A DNA stretch of 64,000 nt from Sandaracinus amylolyticus. GTDB taxonomy: Bacteria; Myxococcota_A; Polyangia; Polyangiales; Sandaracinaceae. This document shows, piece after piece, positions 1-7,971 of the stretch. A program made the translations under genes and the position numbers. Within the stretch, counting starts at the first letter, position 1, and the number at the start of each line of letters is the position of its first letter. The notes under the pieces were generated by a model. It was not told the DNA's origin. It saw only the letters and a program-made list of their open reading frames with translations, and searched no databases. The stretch spans positions 4,960,001 to 5,024,000 of the forward strand of contig NZ_CP070225.1 of assembly GCF_021631985.1 (NCBI RefSeq), given 5' to 3'.

Positions 1-688
1 AACGGAACCGTCGGACGCGCCAGAACGCCTTCGGGCTCAATCCGACCTCGTCGCGGAACAGCGCCAAGAGGCGCTTCGGTGAGAGCCCGGTCCGGCGATT
101 CACCTCGCCGACCGACGTGAGGTCGCGGCCCTCGAACGCATCGAGCGACAGCCGCAGCGCGGCGTCCAGCTCGAACGAGCGAGCGAGCCGACGCAGGAGG
201 TTGTCTTCGAGGAGCCGCACCCGATCGCGCGGCGAGGACGTCTCCATCAACCGTTCGCGCAGCGAGTGAGCCGACGCGCCCCACAGCGCGTCGAGCGACA
301 CGACCCGCCCCGTGATCGCATCGGCGGGCAGGTCGAAGAAGGGGCGCGCCCCGCCGGGCTTGAACTCCACGCCGACCGTCGGCCCGAGCGCGGTGTCGAT
401 CAGCAGCGGCGTCACCCGCGCGCCACACACGATCGCGCCCGAGACCTCGGTGGCGTCGATCGCGTCCTCGTCGGTGAAGACGCGCAGCGGGCCGTTGCCG
501 AGGTGGACGACGAGGGACTGCGCGCCGCTCGGGAGCACCCTCTCGCGCTCCGCCTGCGCCACGTAGCTGTCCGCCGCCCAGATGAGCTCGACGAGCCCAT
601 CGAGCGGCGGGCTCGGCCGATGGACCGTGATGCGCGTGACGCGCGCCGGCGGCTCCTGCACCGGCCGGAGAGCGCGCAGGGCCCTCAC
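1..688 (-). CDS. AraC-family transcriptional regulator (C-terminus cut by window edge)
   Basis: DNA-binding regulator; 229 codons are visible and the C-terminal end lies outside the window. An N-terminal effector-type domain of about 180 residues, resembling the DUF6597-type domain found in front of some AraC proteins, precedes the AraC helix-turn-helix. The first HTH half is clear near residues 190-229, with the pattern TSVGEVNRRTGLSPKRLLALF followed by DEVGLSPKAFWRVRR. I chose the GTG at 688 because it overlaps the thioesterase stop codon (GTGA), which implies translational coupling and shared transcription. The ligand and targets cannot be read from sequence; the coupled thioesterase is a possible target. 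Confidence 0.8.
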   Translation of the reverse strand, partial: MRALRALRPVQEPPARVTRITVHRPSPPLDGLVELIWAADSYVAQAERERVLPSGAQSLVVHLGNGPLRVFTDEDAIDATEVSGAIVCGARVTPLLIDTALGPTVGVEFKPGGARPFFDLPADAITGRVVSLDALWGASAHSLRERLMETSSPRDRVRLLEDNLLRRLARSFELDAALRLSLDAFEGRDLTSVGEVNRRTGLSPKRLLALFRDEVGLSPKAFWRVRRFR

Positions 689-1164
689 CGCTCCGCCAGC
701 CTCCGCGCTCTCCGCGCTTCCGCGTCCTTCGCTCTCCGCTCGTCGTCGGCGGTCTCGCAGAGCAGCGGCGGGACCTTCACCGCCTTGCCCTTCTCGTCGA
801 CGCACACGAAGGTCATGAACGCATCGACGCAGAGCCGGCGATGCATGGTCGCGCGGTCCTCGACCTGCACCTCGATCTCGACCTCGACCGAGCTCGAGAA
901 CGCGGCGTTCACGCGCGCCGCGAGGACCACGACGTCGCCGACGCGCATGGGCGCGAGGAACTTCACGTTGTCGATCGCGGCGGTGACCGCGGTCCGACCG
1001 CAGTGGCGCTGCGCGGCGATCGCGGCGCAGATGTCCATCCACGCCAGCACGGTGCCGCCGAACGCGGTGCCGATCGCGTTCGAGTGCTGCGGCAGCACGA
1101 GCTCCGTCATCTCGGTGTAGGACGCGCGCGGAGAGCGAGGCGGGGGCGTTCCTTCGTGGCTCAC
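685..1164 (-). CDS. Acyl-CoA thioesterase, hotdog fold (YciA/Acot7-like)
   Basis: Cytosolic enzyme expected to hydrolyse acyl-CoA to free acid and CoA. The 159-residue protein is one hotdog domain of normal family length. It carries the characteristic stretch NAIGTAFGGTVLAWMD near residues 29-44, which supplies the conserved Asn and Asp of the YciA/Acot7 branch, followed by AAIAAQRHCGRTAVTAAID. The C-terminal 25 residues are charged and probably disordered. It is the first gene of a two-gene operon with the AraC-type regulator. Chain-length preference is unknown. Confidence 0.85.
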   Translation of the reverse strand: MSHEGTPPPRSPRASYTEMTELVLPQHSNAIGTAFGGTVLAWMDICAAIAAQRHCGRTAVTAAIDNVKFLAPMRVGDVVVLAARVNAAFSSSVEVEIEVQVEDRATMHRRLCVDAFMTFVCVDEKGKAVKVPPLLCETADDERRAKDAEARRARRLAER

Positions 1165-1202
1165 GCGGGCGTAGTAGCACGCCGCCGCGGTATATCCGTC
1201 GC

Positions 1203-1613
1203 GTGCGCCGCCTCGCCCACGTCCTCGCGCTCGCGATCACCCTCGCGGCGCTCGTGGCGCGCGCGCAGTCGGACGCGGCGATCGAGGTCGCGCTCGATCC
1301 ACCGGCGCGACTCGCGGTCGGAGCGCGCGCCGAGGTGATCGTGCGAGTGCGCGCGAGCGAGCGCGCGGGGCGCCCGATGTTGATCACGCCGAGCAGCGAA
1401 GGCAGCGCGATCGAGGTCGTGCGCGGAAGGCTCACGCGCGGCGACGCCGAGGAAGCGGGCGGCGAGCTCCGGTTCCGCGTCCCGATCGTGGCGCGCACCG
1501 CAGGCACCGCGGTGATGCGCGTGCGCGTCGACGGCTTCGCGTGCGAAGCAGGCCACTGCCGCGCGCTGGTGGTGGAAGCGAGCGCCCCGATCGAGGTGCT
1601 GCCGGCGCCGTGA
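1203..1613 (+). CDS. Secreted protein of unknown function
   Basis: I do not recognise this 136-residue protein. It begins at a GTG with a typical Sec signal peptide: MRR, a hydrophobic core, and a likely cut after ALVARA near residue 21. The mature part is beta-rich, with alternating Val/Arg patterns that suggest a small Ig-like or adhesion-type sandwich. Two cysteines near the C-terminus (FACEAGHC) could form a disulfide in the periplasm. It is divergent from the thioesterase (38-bp gap) and 86 bp upstream of plsC, so it may or may not share that transcript. Confidence 0.65.
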   Translation: MRRLAHVLALAITLAALVARAQSDAAIEVALDPPARLAVGARAEVIVRVRASERAGRPMLITPSSEGSAIEVVRGRLTRGDAEEAGGELRFRVPIVARTAGTAVMRVRVDGFACEAGHCRALVVEASAPIEVLPAP

Positions 1614-1699
1614 TCGTTCCTCGAGCGCGTGCTCGAGAGCGCCCCCGCCGAGACCTCGCCGATCTCGCCTCAGCGTGCGACGATGCCCACCTCCTAGCG

Positions 1700-2506
1700 A
1701 TGCTCACGCTCATCCGCCGTCAGTCGCGCCTCGTCCGCGTCGCCGCTTGGACCTCGTGGGTGCTCTCCTGCGCCGGCGTCATCGAGCGCTTCTCGCCCGA
1801 TCGCGAAGCCGTCATCGACGACTGGAAGCTCCGCTGGGCGCGCGGCATGCGCGGCATCGTCGGGCTCGATCCCACGCTCGTGCACGGCGAGCCCTCGCTC
1901 TCCAGCGGGCGCGGTCGCCTCATCGTCGCGAACCACCGCACGCCGCTCGACATCGTCACGCTGCTCTCGCTCTTCGGCGGTCATTTCCTCGCGAACCACA
2001 AGGTCTCGCGCGCGCCGATCGTCGGGCGAGGTGCGCACCGCATCGGCACGGTGTTCGTCGATCGCGGCGATCGCCGCAGCGGCGCCGCCGCGATCCGCCA
2101 GATGCGCGCGCTGCTCGAGATGAAGCGCACGGTGATCGTGTTCCCCGAGGGCACCACCTTCGCGGGCGACGAGGTGCGGCCCTTCAAGGGCGGCGCGTTC
2201 AGCGCGGCCGCGGGCCTGCCGGTCGACGTCGTGCCGGTCGGCATCGCGTACACGCCGGGGCACGAGTACGCCGACGGAAGCCTCGGCGCGCACGTGCGCA
2301 CGTTCCTCGCGCGGGCTCGCACGCCGGCGTGGGTCTCGGTCGGCGAGACGCTCGAGATGCCGTCGGTGCGGCGCGGCTTCGAGGACGAGGTGCGAAGCCA
2401 CGTGCAGACGCTCGTCGAGCGCAGCCGCCGCGCCTCGATCGACGCGCTCGGTGATCGCGCGCGCCCCGCGCTCCCCGAGACCACCGAGCCCCAGGAGGAT
2501 CGATGA
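1700..2506 (+). CDS. plsC: 1-acyl-sn-glycerol-3-phosphate acyltransferase (PlsC family)
   Basis: Membrane-associated acyltransferase expected to convert lysophosphatidate to phosphatidate, or to acylate a related lipid. The 268-residue protein has the LPLAT motifs: NHRTPLD (NH-x4-D catalytic motif) near residue 77, a GTVFVDRGDRRSG block, and FPEGTTFAGDEVRPFKGG. The open frame extends to 1541, but I prefer the ATG at 1700 because the family N-terminus begins there and the upstream stretch overlaps the secreted protein in another frame. Its stop overlaps the next start (ATGA), with AGGAGG just before it, so it is coupled to the rhodanese-like gene. A role in modifying an envelope lipid is possible given the neighbours. 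Confidence 0.85.
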   Translation: MLTLIRRQSRLVRVAAWTSWVLSCAGVIERFSPDREAVIDDWKLRWARGMRGIVGLDPTLVHGEPSLSSGRGRLIVANHRTPLDIVTLLSLFGGHFLANHKVSRAPIVGRGAHRIGTVFVDRGDRRSGAAAIRQMRALLEMKRTVIVFPEGTTFAGDEVRPFKGGAFSAAAGLPVDVVPVGIAYTPGHEYADGSLGAHVRTFLARARTPAWVSVGETLEMPSVRRGFEDEVRSHVQTLVERSRRASIDALGDRARPALPETTEPQEDR

Positions 2507-3927
2507 GCGACGCGAACGAGAGCGGGGATCTCGACCACCTCGTTCCGCCGATCGGCGCCGCGCCGCCCGAAGAGCGCATGCTGCGCGCGAACTGGATCTC
2601 CAGCCTCGAGCGCTCGCCCAACGGCTTCCCGCTGCTCTGGCCCGAGTTCGTCGCGCGACAGGGGCGCGCAGTGCGCATCGTCGACGTGCGCGAGCCCGAC
2701 GAGCTCGTCGGGCCGCTCGGTCACATCCCGGGATGCGACTGGATCCCCGCGAGCCGCGCCCGCTCGCTCGTCGATCGCCTCGATCGCGACGCGAAGATCA
2801 TCCTCGTCTCGCGCGCCGGTGAGCGCTCGGGCCCGCTCGCGCGAGAGCTCGAGGTCGCGGGCATGCGCTTCGTCGCGTCGATGATCGGCGGCATGGTCGC
2901 GTGGCGCTCGCTCGGCTTCGCGGTCTCGCGCGACTCGTCGATCCTCGCGCGGCGCGACGAGCTGCGCGACGCGCCCGAGGTCCCGGCGCGCCCGGGGCCG
3001 CTCTCGATCGACGCGGTGCGTGAGCACGTGGGCGATCCGCTCTCGGTGCGCTGGGTGAAGATGGCGTCGCTGCTGCTGCACGGTCGCCTCTCGTGCGTCG
3101 ACGGACGCGACGAGACCGGCGTCATCGGCACGCCCGGCGGCGACTCCGGCGAGCTGCTGCTCGCACTGCACGCGCTCGAGCGCGTGCTCGGTCGCGAGCT
3201 GCGCCCCGGCGAGGTCGCCGAGCTGCTCTCGCGACGCGTCGACACCTTCGGCCGCTTCTACATGCACGGCGACGTGCAGGCGGCGAACACGATGATCGCG
3301 GCGCTGCGCGGGGATCGCCGGTTCGACGAGGCGGTCGCGGGCATCAGCGAGACCATGCAGTGGCGCCGCTTCTTCGAGCACCCGCCCGAGTCGGTGCGCG
3401 AGCTCCTGCTCGAGTACTCGGTGCAGCCGCCCCACGTCGGGTGCGGTCACCTCAAGCTGATGATGCAGGAGCACGCGCAGTACGAGGCGCGGCCCCAGCT
3501 CGTGCGCGACGTGCTGCGCGCGTTCCATCGCCTGCGCTGGAACGGCGCGGCCGACGTCGAGTTCGTGCCGCTGCCCGGCGGCCACCAGGAGGGCGCGGTG
3601 GTGAACGTGCGGGTGCACGACGAGCTGCGCTCGTACACGCCGGTGCCGCTCGTCTCGCCGAAGGGCATGGGCACGCAGATGTTCGTGAACCACCCGCAGG
3701 TCGTGGACGCGCTGCGCGTGGAGACCGCGAGCTTCCTCTGCGAGCAGGGCGATCTCGTGCCGATCGACGAGAGCCGTCGCGAGGCGCTCCTCGCCGAGAT
3801 GAGCGCGCTCTCGCAGGTGCGCATGATGGCAACGCTCGGCCGCCTCGCGAAGGGCCTTCCCATCTACGACCTCACGTTCGATCGGCGCGGTCGCGTGAGC
3901 GTCGAGCACGTCGGGCACGTGCCCTGA
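2503..3927 (+). CDS. Rhodanese-like protein without catalytic cysteine, plus unknown C-terminal domain
   Basis: 474 residues. Residues 35-145 form a rhodanese-like fold: RIVDVREPDELVGPLGHIPG, then the active-site loop ILVSRAGERSG. The sulfur-carrying cysteine of canonical loops (C-R-S-G-x-R-S) is Ser103 here, so sulfurtransferase activity is not expected. The remaining ~330 residues are a domain I do not recognise. It contains HVGCGHLKLMMQEH near residue 312, whose clustered His and Cys could bind metal. The strong AGGAGG ribosome site and the 4-bp overlap with plsC fix the start. A binding or regulatory role is inferred; no reaction can be assigned. Confidence 0.75.
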   Translation: MSDANESGDLDHLVPPIGAAPPEERMLRANWISSLERSPNGFPLLWPEFVARQGRAVRIVDVREPDELVGPLGHIPGCDWIPASRARSLVDRLDRDAKIILVSRAGERSGPLARELEVAGMRFVASMIGGMVAWRSLGFAVSRDSSILARRDELRDAPEVPARPGPLSIDAVREHVGDPLSVRWVKMASLLLHGRLSCVDGRDETGVIGTPGGDSGELLLALHALERVLGRELRPGEVAELLSRRVDTFGRFYMHGDVQAANTMIAALRGDRRFDEAVAGISETMQWRRFFEHPPESVRELLLEYSVQPPHVGCGHLKLMMQEHAQYEARPQLVRDVLRAFHRLRWNGAADVEFVPLPGGHQEGAVVNVRVHDELRSYTPVPLVSPKGMGTQMFVNHPQVVDALRVETASFLCEQGDLVPIDESRREALLAEMSALSQVRMMATLGRLAKGLPIYDLTFDRRGRVSVEHVGHVP

Positions 3928-3932
3928 CGACG

Positions 3933-5141
3933 ATGGGCGCGAGCGACGAGATCGAGACGGGCGGGACGATCGCGGCGCGCCTCGGCGAGATCCAGCTCGC
4001 GCTGCGCGACGCGCGTCTCGAGGGCTGGCTGCTCTACGATCATCGCGGGCAGAACGGCATCGCGGTGCGCGCGCTCGGGCTCGAGCAGGTCGCGCCGATG
4101 CGGCGCTTCTTCTACTGGGTCCCCGCCGACGGAATGCCCGCGCTGATCGCGCATTCGATCGAGATCGAGTCGTTCGGCGAGCTGCCCGGCGACGAGCTGC
4201 GCTACGACGCGTGGGGCTCGCTGCGCGAGCAGCTCGAGCGGACGCTCCCGCGGCGCGGCGCGATCGCGATGGAGCACCAGGACATCGGGGGCAATCCCGA
4301 TCTCTCGCGCGTCGACGCGGGCACGGTCGAGCTGGTGCGCAGCTACGGGCCGCGCGTCGTCTCGAGCGCGGACCTCGTGAACCGCTTCCTCGCGCCGTGG
4401 AGCGCGGCCCAGCGCGCGAGCCACGCACGCACCGTCGCGAAGCTGATCGAGGTCGATGCGGAGATCGTCGAGATGCTCGCGTCGCAGCGCACGCCGCTCG
4501 AGAGCGAGATCCGCGCGCACGCCGACGACGCGATGCGGTCGCGCGGGCTGGTGCTCGGCCGCCCGCCGCTGGTCGCGAGCGGACGGCACACCCGCGAGCG
4601 GCACCAGCGCTCGGGCGAGCGCGATCGCCGCGTGGTCCCGCGCGACGTGGTGATGATCGATCTCGTCGCGCGCGAAGATCAGCGCTGCACGCCGTTCGCG
4701 CACCGCGGGATCGTGCTCGCGATCGACGAGGTCACGCGCGAGGCCGCGAGCGCGTTCGCGGCAGCACGCGACGCGCGCGAGGCGGCGATCGATCTGCTGC
4801 GCGAGCGCGCGCAGCGGGGCACGCGCCTGCTCGGGTTCGAGGTCGACGAGCATGCGCGCGCGGTGCTCGCGCGATCGGGCGACGCGGGACACGTCGCGCA
4901 CCGCACCGGGCACCACCTCGGGCGCGTGCCGTTCTCGGGCGAGGGCTGCACGTTCGACGCGTTCGAGATCCACGACACGCGCGAGGTGCTCCCGGGGCTC
5001 GCGTGGTCGGTGCACCCGGGCGTGTACCGCGAGGAGCTCGGGGTGCGCGCCAGCGCGAGCGTGATGCGCGACCGCGAGGGCGTGGCAGTGCTCGATCCGG
5101 GGCAGGACGCGATCCGCGTGGTCGCGCGCGGCGGGACGTGA
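3933..5141 (+). CDS. M24-family (aminopeptidase P/creatinase-like) protein with degenerate metal site
   Basis: 402 residues. An N-terminal creatinase-type domain (about 1-165) is followed by a pita-bread M24 domain (about 170-400). The fold is recognisable from MIDLVAREDQ, HRTGHHLGRVPFSGEG and GLAWSVHPGVYREELGVR. Of the five usual metal ligands, the first Asp (D243) and the His (H327/H328) are present. The second Asp, expected 11 residues after the first, is missing; the EPG glutamate is His361; the last Glu after GVR is absent. It is therefore probably not a dinuclear peptidase: a pseudoenzyme or a metal-independent creatinase-like hydrolase are the options. The start is the ATG 5 bp after the rhodanese-like stop, and its own stop overlaps the next start. 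Confidence 0.75.
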   Translation: MGASDEIETGGTIAARLGEIQLALRDARLEGWLLYDHRGQNGIAVRALGLEQVAPMRRFFYWVPADGMPALIAHSIEIESFGELPGDELRYDAWGSLREQLERTLPRRGAIAMEHQDIGGNPDLSRVDAGTVELVRSYGPRVVSSADLVNRFLAPWSAAQRASHARTVAKLIEVDAEIVEMLASQRTPLESEIRAHADDAMRSRGLVLGRPPLVASGRHTRERHQRSGERDRRVVPRDVVMIDLVAREDQRCTPFAHRGIVLAIDEVTREAASAFAAARDAREAAIDLLRERAQRGTRLLGFEVDEHARAVLARSGDAGHVAHRTGHHLGRVPFSGEGCTFDAFEIHDTREVLPGLAWSVHPGVYREELGVRASASVMRDREGVAVLDPGQDAIRVVARGGT

Positions 5142-6658
5142 TCACCCAGCGCACGTTCGCGATCGCGACGTTGCTCGCAGCCGCCCTGCTCCTCGTGCTC
5201 GCGTGGCCGACCGCGCCATCGGTGGTCGACGACGCGTGGATCTCGGCGCGCTACGCGCGCAGCCTCGCGCTGGGCCACGGGCTGGTCTACGACGCGGGCC
5301 AGCCGCCGATCGAGGGCTTCACGAACCTCGCGTGGACGCTGATGCTCGCGCTCGCGTCGCGCATCGGCGCGTCGCTCCAGGCGACGATGATCAGCGCCGG
5401 ACTGGTGGGCGGCGTGCTCTCGGTGTTCGCGAGCGCGGCGATCGCGCAGGAGATCGCGCACGACCGCGATGGCCGCGTGTCCGCGGTCGCGCTGCTCGCG
5501 CCGTTCGGGCTCGCGCTCGATCCCCACCTCGCGGTCGTCACGACGAACGGGCTCGAGAGCAGCCTCTTCCTCGCCGCGGTGCTGGGCACGACGTGGGCGG
5601 TGATCGCGGAGCGGCGCGGGCTCGGTGTCCTCTTCGCGATCGCCACGATCACGCTGCGTCCCGAGGGCGCGGCCGTGGTCGCCGTGCTCGCGACGCTCGA
5701 TCTCGCGCGCGGCGTCTCGAAGCCCGAGCACTGGGCGATCGCGGGTGCAGGCGCAGTGACGCTCGCGGCGATCACCCTGTTCCGGATCGTCGTCTACGGC
5801 GCGCTCCTGCCGAACACCTTCGCCGCCAAGGCGGGAAAGCCGCTCGCCGAGCGGCTGGCGTTCGATCTCGCGTACCTCCGGCCCGATGGCGGATTCTGGA
5901 TGATCGGGCTCGGAGTTGCGCTGTTCGGCCAGGTGCTCGCGTGGCGCACCGGGGCGCGTGTCGCCGCGACCGCGGTGGGCTCGTTGGTGATCCTGCTGGT
6001 CGCCGTCGCGTTCTCGGTCGACATGTGGATGCCCGGCGGGCGCCTCCTGCTCGCGCCGCTCGCGCTCGCGTGGTCGCTCTTCGCCGGGGCGCTCGCGCGG
6101 GTGCGCCTGCCGCTGGTGCGCATCGCCGGGCTGGTGATCGCCGCGGACCTCGTGCTGCTGCCGATCACGCCGTGGGCGCGCGTGGTCCGCGCCGCGGACG
6201 TCGCGCACTCGGCGCAGCCCGGCAACGACGCGGAGCGCGCGGCGCGATGGCTCGGCGACCAGCTGCCCGCGGGCGCGTGGCTCGTGACGCGCGATGCGGG
6301 CGTGCTCGCGTACTTCGTCGGCGATCACGTGCACGTCGCGGAGATCCATCCGCGCGCGCTCACCCAGCCGCATCCCGGAGGGCGCGATCTCGACCCCCGC
6401 GACGTGGTGCCCGAGCGACCCGAGCTCGTCGTGCTCACGGTCGAAGATCCTCACGCGCGCGCGCTCTTCTACGAGATGGATCGCGCGGTCTTCGGCGCGC
6501 TGCGCGAGCCCTACACGTTCCTCGGCCGGGTGCGCCAGCACCACCAGCGCTACTACGACGTGTGGGCCCGCACCGACCTCGCGCTGCCCGCGCTGCCCGA
6601 GGACCTGCGAGTGGGATCGCTCGAGCCGCCCTACCCGGCCCCGAGCGATCTCCGATGA
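5138..6658 (+). CDS. Multi-spanning GT-C type glycosyltransferase-like membrane protein
   Basis: 506 residues with many hydrophobic segments, starting at a GTG that overlaps the M24 stop (GTGA). The first extracytoplasmic loop has the acidic pair VVDDAWISARYARSLALGHG, then EGFTNLAWTLMLAL. That pattern is typical of GT-C enzymes using polyprenyl-phosphate sugars, including AftB-like arabinofuranosyltransferases; D31 and D32 are the likely catalytic acids. About nine to ten membrane spans fill residues 5-350, and a soluble C-terminal domain follows (about 360-506). It probably transfers a sugar to a lipid, glycan or protein on the outer face of the inner membrane. Donor and acceptor are unknown. 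Confidence 0.7.
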   Translation: MITQRTFAIATLLAAALLLVLAWPTAPSVVDDAWISARYARSLALGHGLVYDAGQPPIEGFTNLAWTLMLALASRIGASLQATMISAGLVGGVLSVFASAAIAQEIAHDRDGRVSAVALLAPFGLALDPHLAVVTTNGLESSLFLAAVLGTTWAVIAERRGLGVLFAIATITLRPEGAAVVAVLATLDLARGVSKPEHWAIAGAGAVTLAAITLFRIVVYGALLPNTFAAKAGKPLAERLAFDLAYLRPDGGFWMIGLGVALFGQVLAWRTGARVAATAVGSLVILLVAVAFSVDMWMPGGRLLLAPLALAWSLFAGALARVRLPLVRIAGLVIAADLVLLPITPWARVVRAADVAHSAQPGNDAERAARWLGDQLPAGAWLVTRDAGVLAYFVGDHVHVAEIHPRALTQPHPGGRDLDPRDVVPERPELVVLTVEDPHARALFYEMDRAVFGALREPYTFLGRVRQHHQRYYDVWARTDLALPALPEDLRVGSLEPPYPAPSDLR

Positions 6659-7026
6659 GCATCCCGACACGTGGCAGTCGCCCGATCGATGCGGACGGCA
6701 TCTCGTACCGCTGGCGCATCCGGAAGCGTCCGACGTACCGCCAGGCAATCGAGTCGTCGCCGATGACTGTCGCTGTTCAGCGCGCGAGCGACGGAGCGCG
6801 CAGCGTGCTCGTCCTGGACCTGCGCGTCACGCGTCCCGACAATCGGATCGCACCGCACGGCACTGGCATCACGCCCGCACAGGTGCGCGAGCTCATCCGC
6901 ACGGCGATCGCGGCGGGATGGGATCCTGGGCGCGGCGGCACGTTCCGGATCGAGATCCCGAGCGTTCTCGACACGATCGGCGCCGTGAGCCGGCGCGCCC
7001 GGCGGCTCACTTCGTCGCGTCGCTAG
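6655..7026 (+). CDS. Small basic protein of unknown function
   Basis: 123-residue protein, coupled by an ATGA overlap to the GT-C gene. I do not recognise a family. It is rich in Arg, has no signal peptide or membrane segment, and contains a central strand-rich part (SVLVLDLRVTRPDN) and a helix (TPAQVRELIRTAIAAGW). Its last 20 bp overlap the end of the convergent hydroxyacyl-CoA dehydrogenase gene. Its coding status rests on the overlap, the frame length and normal codon use. A nucleic-acid-binding role would fit the charge but is only a guess. Confidence 0.5.
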   Translation: MSIPTRGSRPIDADGISYRWRIRKRPTYRQAIESSPMTVAVQRASDGARSVLVLDLRVTRPDNRIAPHGTGITPAQVRELIRTAIAAGWDPGRGGTFRIEIPSVLDTIGAVSRRARRLTSSRR

Positions 7027-7876
7027 GGTATTCGTAGAACCCGCGGCCGACCTTCTTGCCGAGGCGGCCCGCGCGCACCATCTGGCGCAGCAGCGCGGGC
7101 GGACGGAACTGCTCGCCGAGCTCGCGGTGCAGGTGCTCGAGGATCGCGAGGCGCACGTCGAGCCCGACGAGATCGGTCAGGCGCAGCGGGCCCATCGGGT
7201 GGCGATAACCGAGCTCCATCGCGGCATCGATGTCCTCCGCGCTCGCGACGCCGGTCTCGAGCATGCGGATCGCCTCGCACCCGAGGATCACGCCGAGGCG
7301 GCTCGTCGCGAACCCGGGCGAGTCCTTCACGACGATCGGGCGCTTGCCGATGCGCGACGCGAACGCGCGCGCCGCGTCGGTGGTCGCATCGCTGGTGCCG
7401 AGGCCGCGCACGATCTCGAGCAGCTCCATGACCGGCACCGGGTTGAAGAAGTGGAGGCCGATCACGCGCGCGGGATCGTTCGTCGCGCCCGCGATCTCGG
7501 TGACGCTCAGCGACGACGTGTTGGTGCCGAAGATCGTGTGGGCGGGCGCGCGGCCCGAGATCGCGCGGAAGAGATCGAGCTTGAGCGCCATGTTCTCGGG
7601 CACCGCCTCGATCACGAGATCGGCGTCGGCGCTCGCGCCCGCGGGATCGGTCGACGTGGCGAGCGCGGCGCGCGCACGATCGCGCGCTTCGGCGGCGAGC
7701 TTGCCCTTCTGCACCAGGCGCTCGAGGCTCTTGTCGATCGCGCTCACGCCCTTGCCGACCGCGGCCTCGCTGACGTCGGTGAGCGTGACGCGCAGACCGC
7801 TCTGCGCGCAGACCTGCGCGATGCCGTGGCCCATCGTGCCCGCGCCGACCACCACCACCTTCGCGATCTCGCTCAT
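7007..7876 (-). CDS. hbd: 3-hydroxybutyryl-CoA / 3-hydroxyacyl-CoA dehydrogenase
   Basis: Cytosolic NAD-dependent enzyme interconverting 3-hydroxyacyl-CoA and 3-oxoacyl-CoA, used in butyryl-CoA or aromatic and fatty-acid metabolism. The 289 residues match the stand-alone short form. The N-terminal Rossmann domain has VVVGAGTMGHGIAQ. The catalytic His and Glu lie in GLHFFNPVPVMELLEIV. The C-terminal helical domain contains DSPGFATSRLG and ends with GRGFYEYP. I chose the ATG at 7876 because the Rossmann strand begins a few residues later; an in-frame extension to 7939 has no family support. No thiolase or enoyl-CoA hydratase lies nearby. Confidence 0.9.
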   Translation of the reverse strand: MSEIAKVVVVGAGTMGHGIAQVCAQSGLRVTLTDVSEAAVGKGVSAIDKSLERLVQKGKLAAEARDRARAALATSTDPAGASADADLVIEAVPENMALKLDLFRAISGRAPAHTIFGTNTSSLSVTEIAGATNDPARVIGLHFFNPVPVMELLEIVRGLGTSDATTDAARAFASRIGKRPIVVKDSPGFATSRLGVILGCEAIRMLETGVASAEDIDAAMELGYRHPMGPLRLTDLVGLDVRLAILEHLHRELGEQFRPPALLRQMVRAGRLGKKVGRGFYEYPSDATK

Positions 7877-7971
7877 CGGCCTCGACCTCCGAAGCGCGCG
7901 GTACCACGGTCGTCCGGGCGTTGCGGCGCGATCTCTCACGCGAGCGGAGATTGCGATAGAGTCCGCGCGCC

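Noticed and set aside
1541-1699. Longer N-terminus for plsC
   Set aside because: The extra 53 residues are Arg/Pro-rich, overlap the secreted protein gene out of frame, and precede the family's natural N-terminus at 1700.
1981-4428. 815-codon open frame on the minus strand across the plsC, rhodanese and M24 genes
   Set aside because: Arg/Ala-rich translation with no domain, fully antisense to three well-supported genes; open only because stop codons are rare at this GC content.
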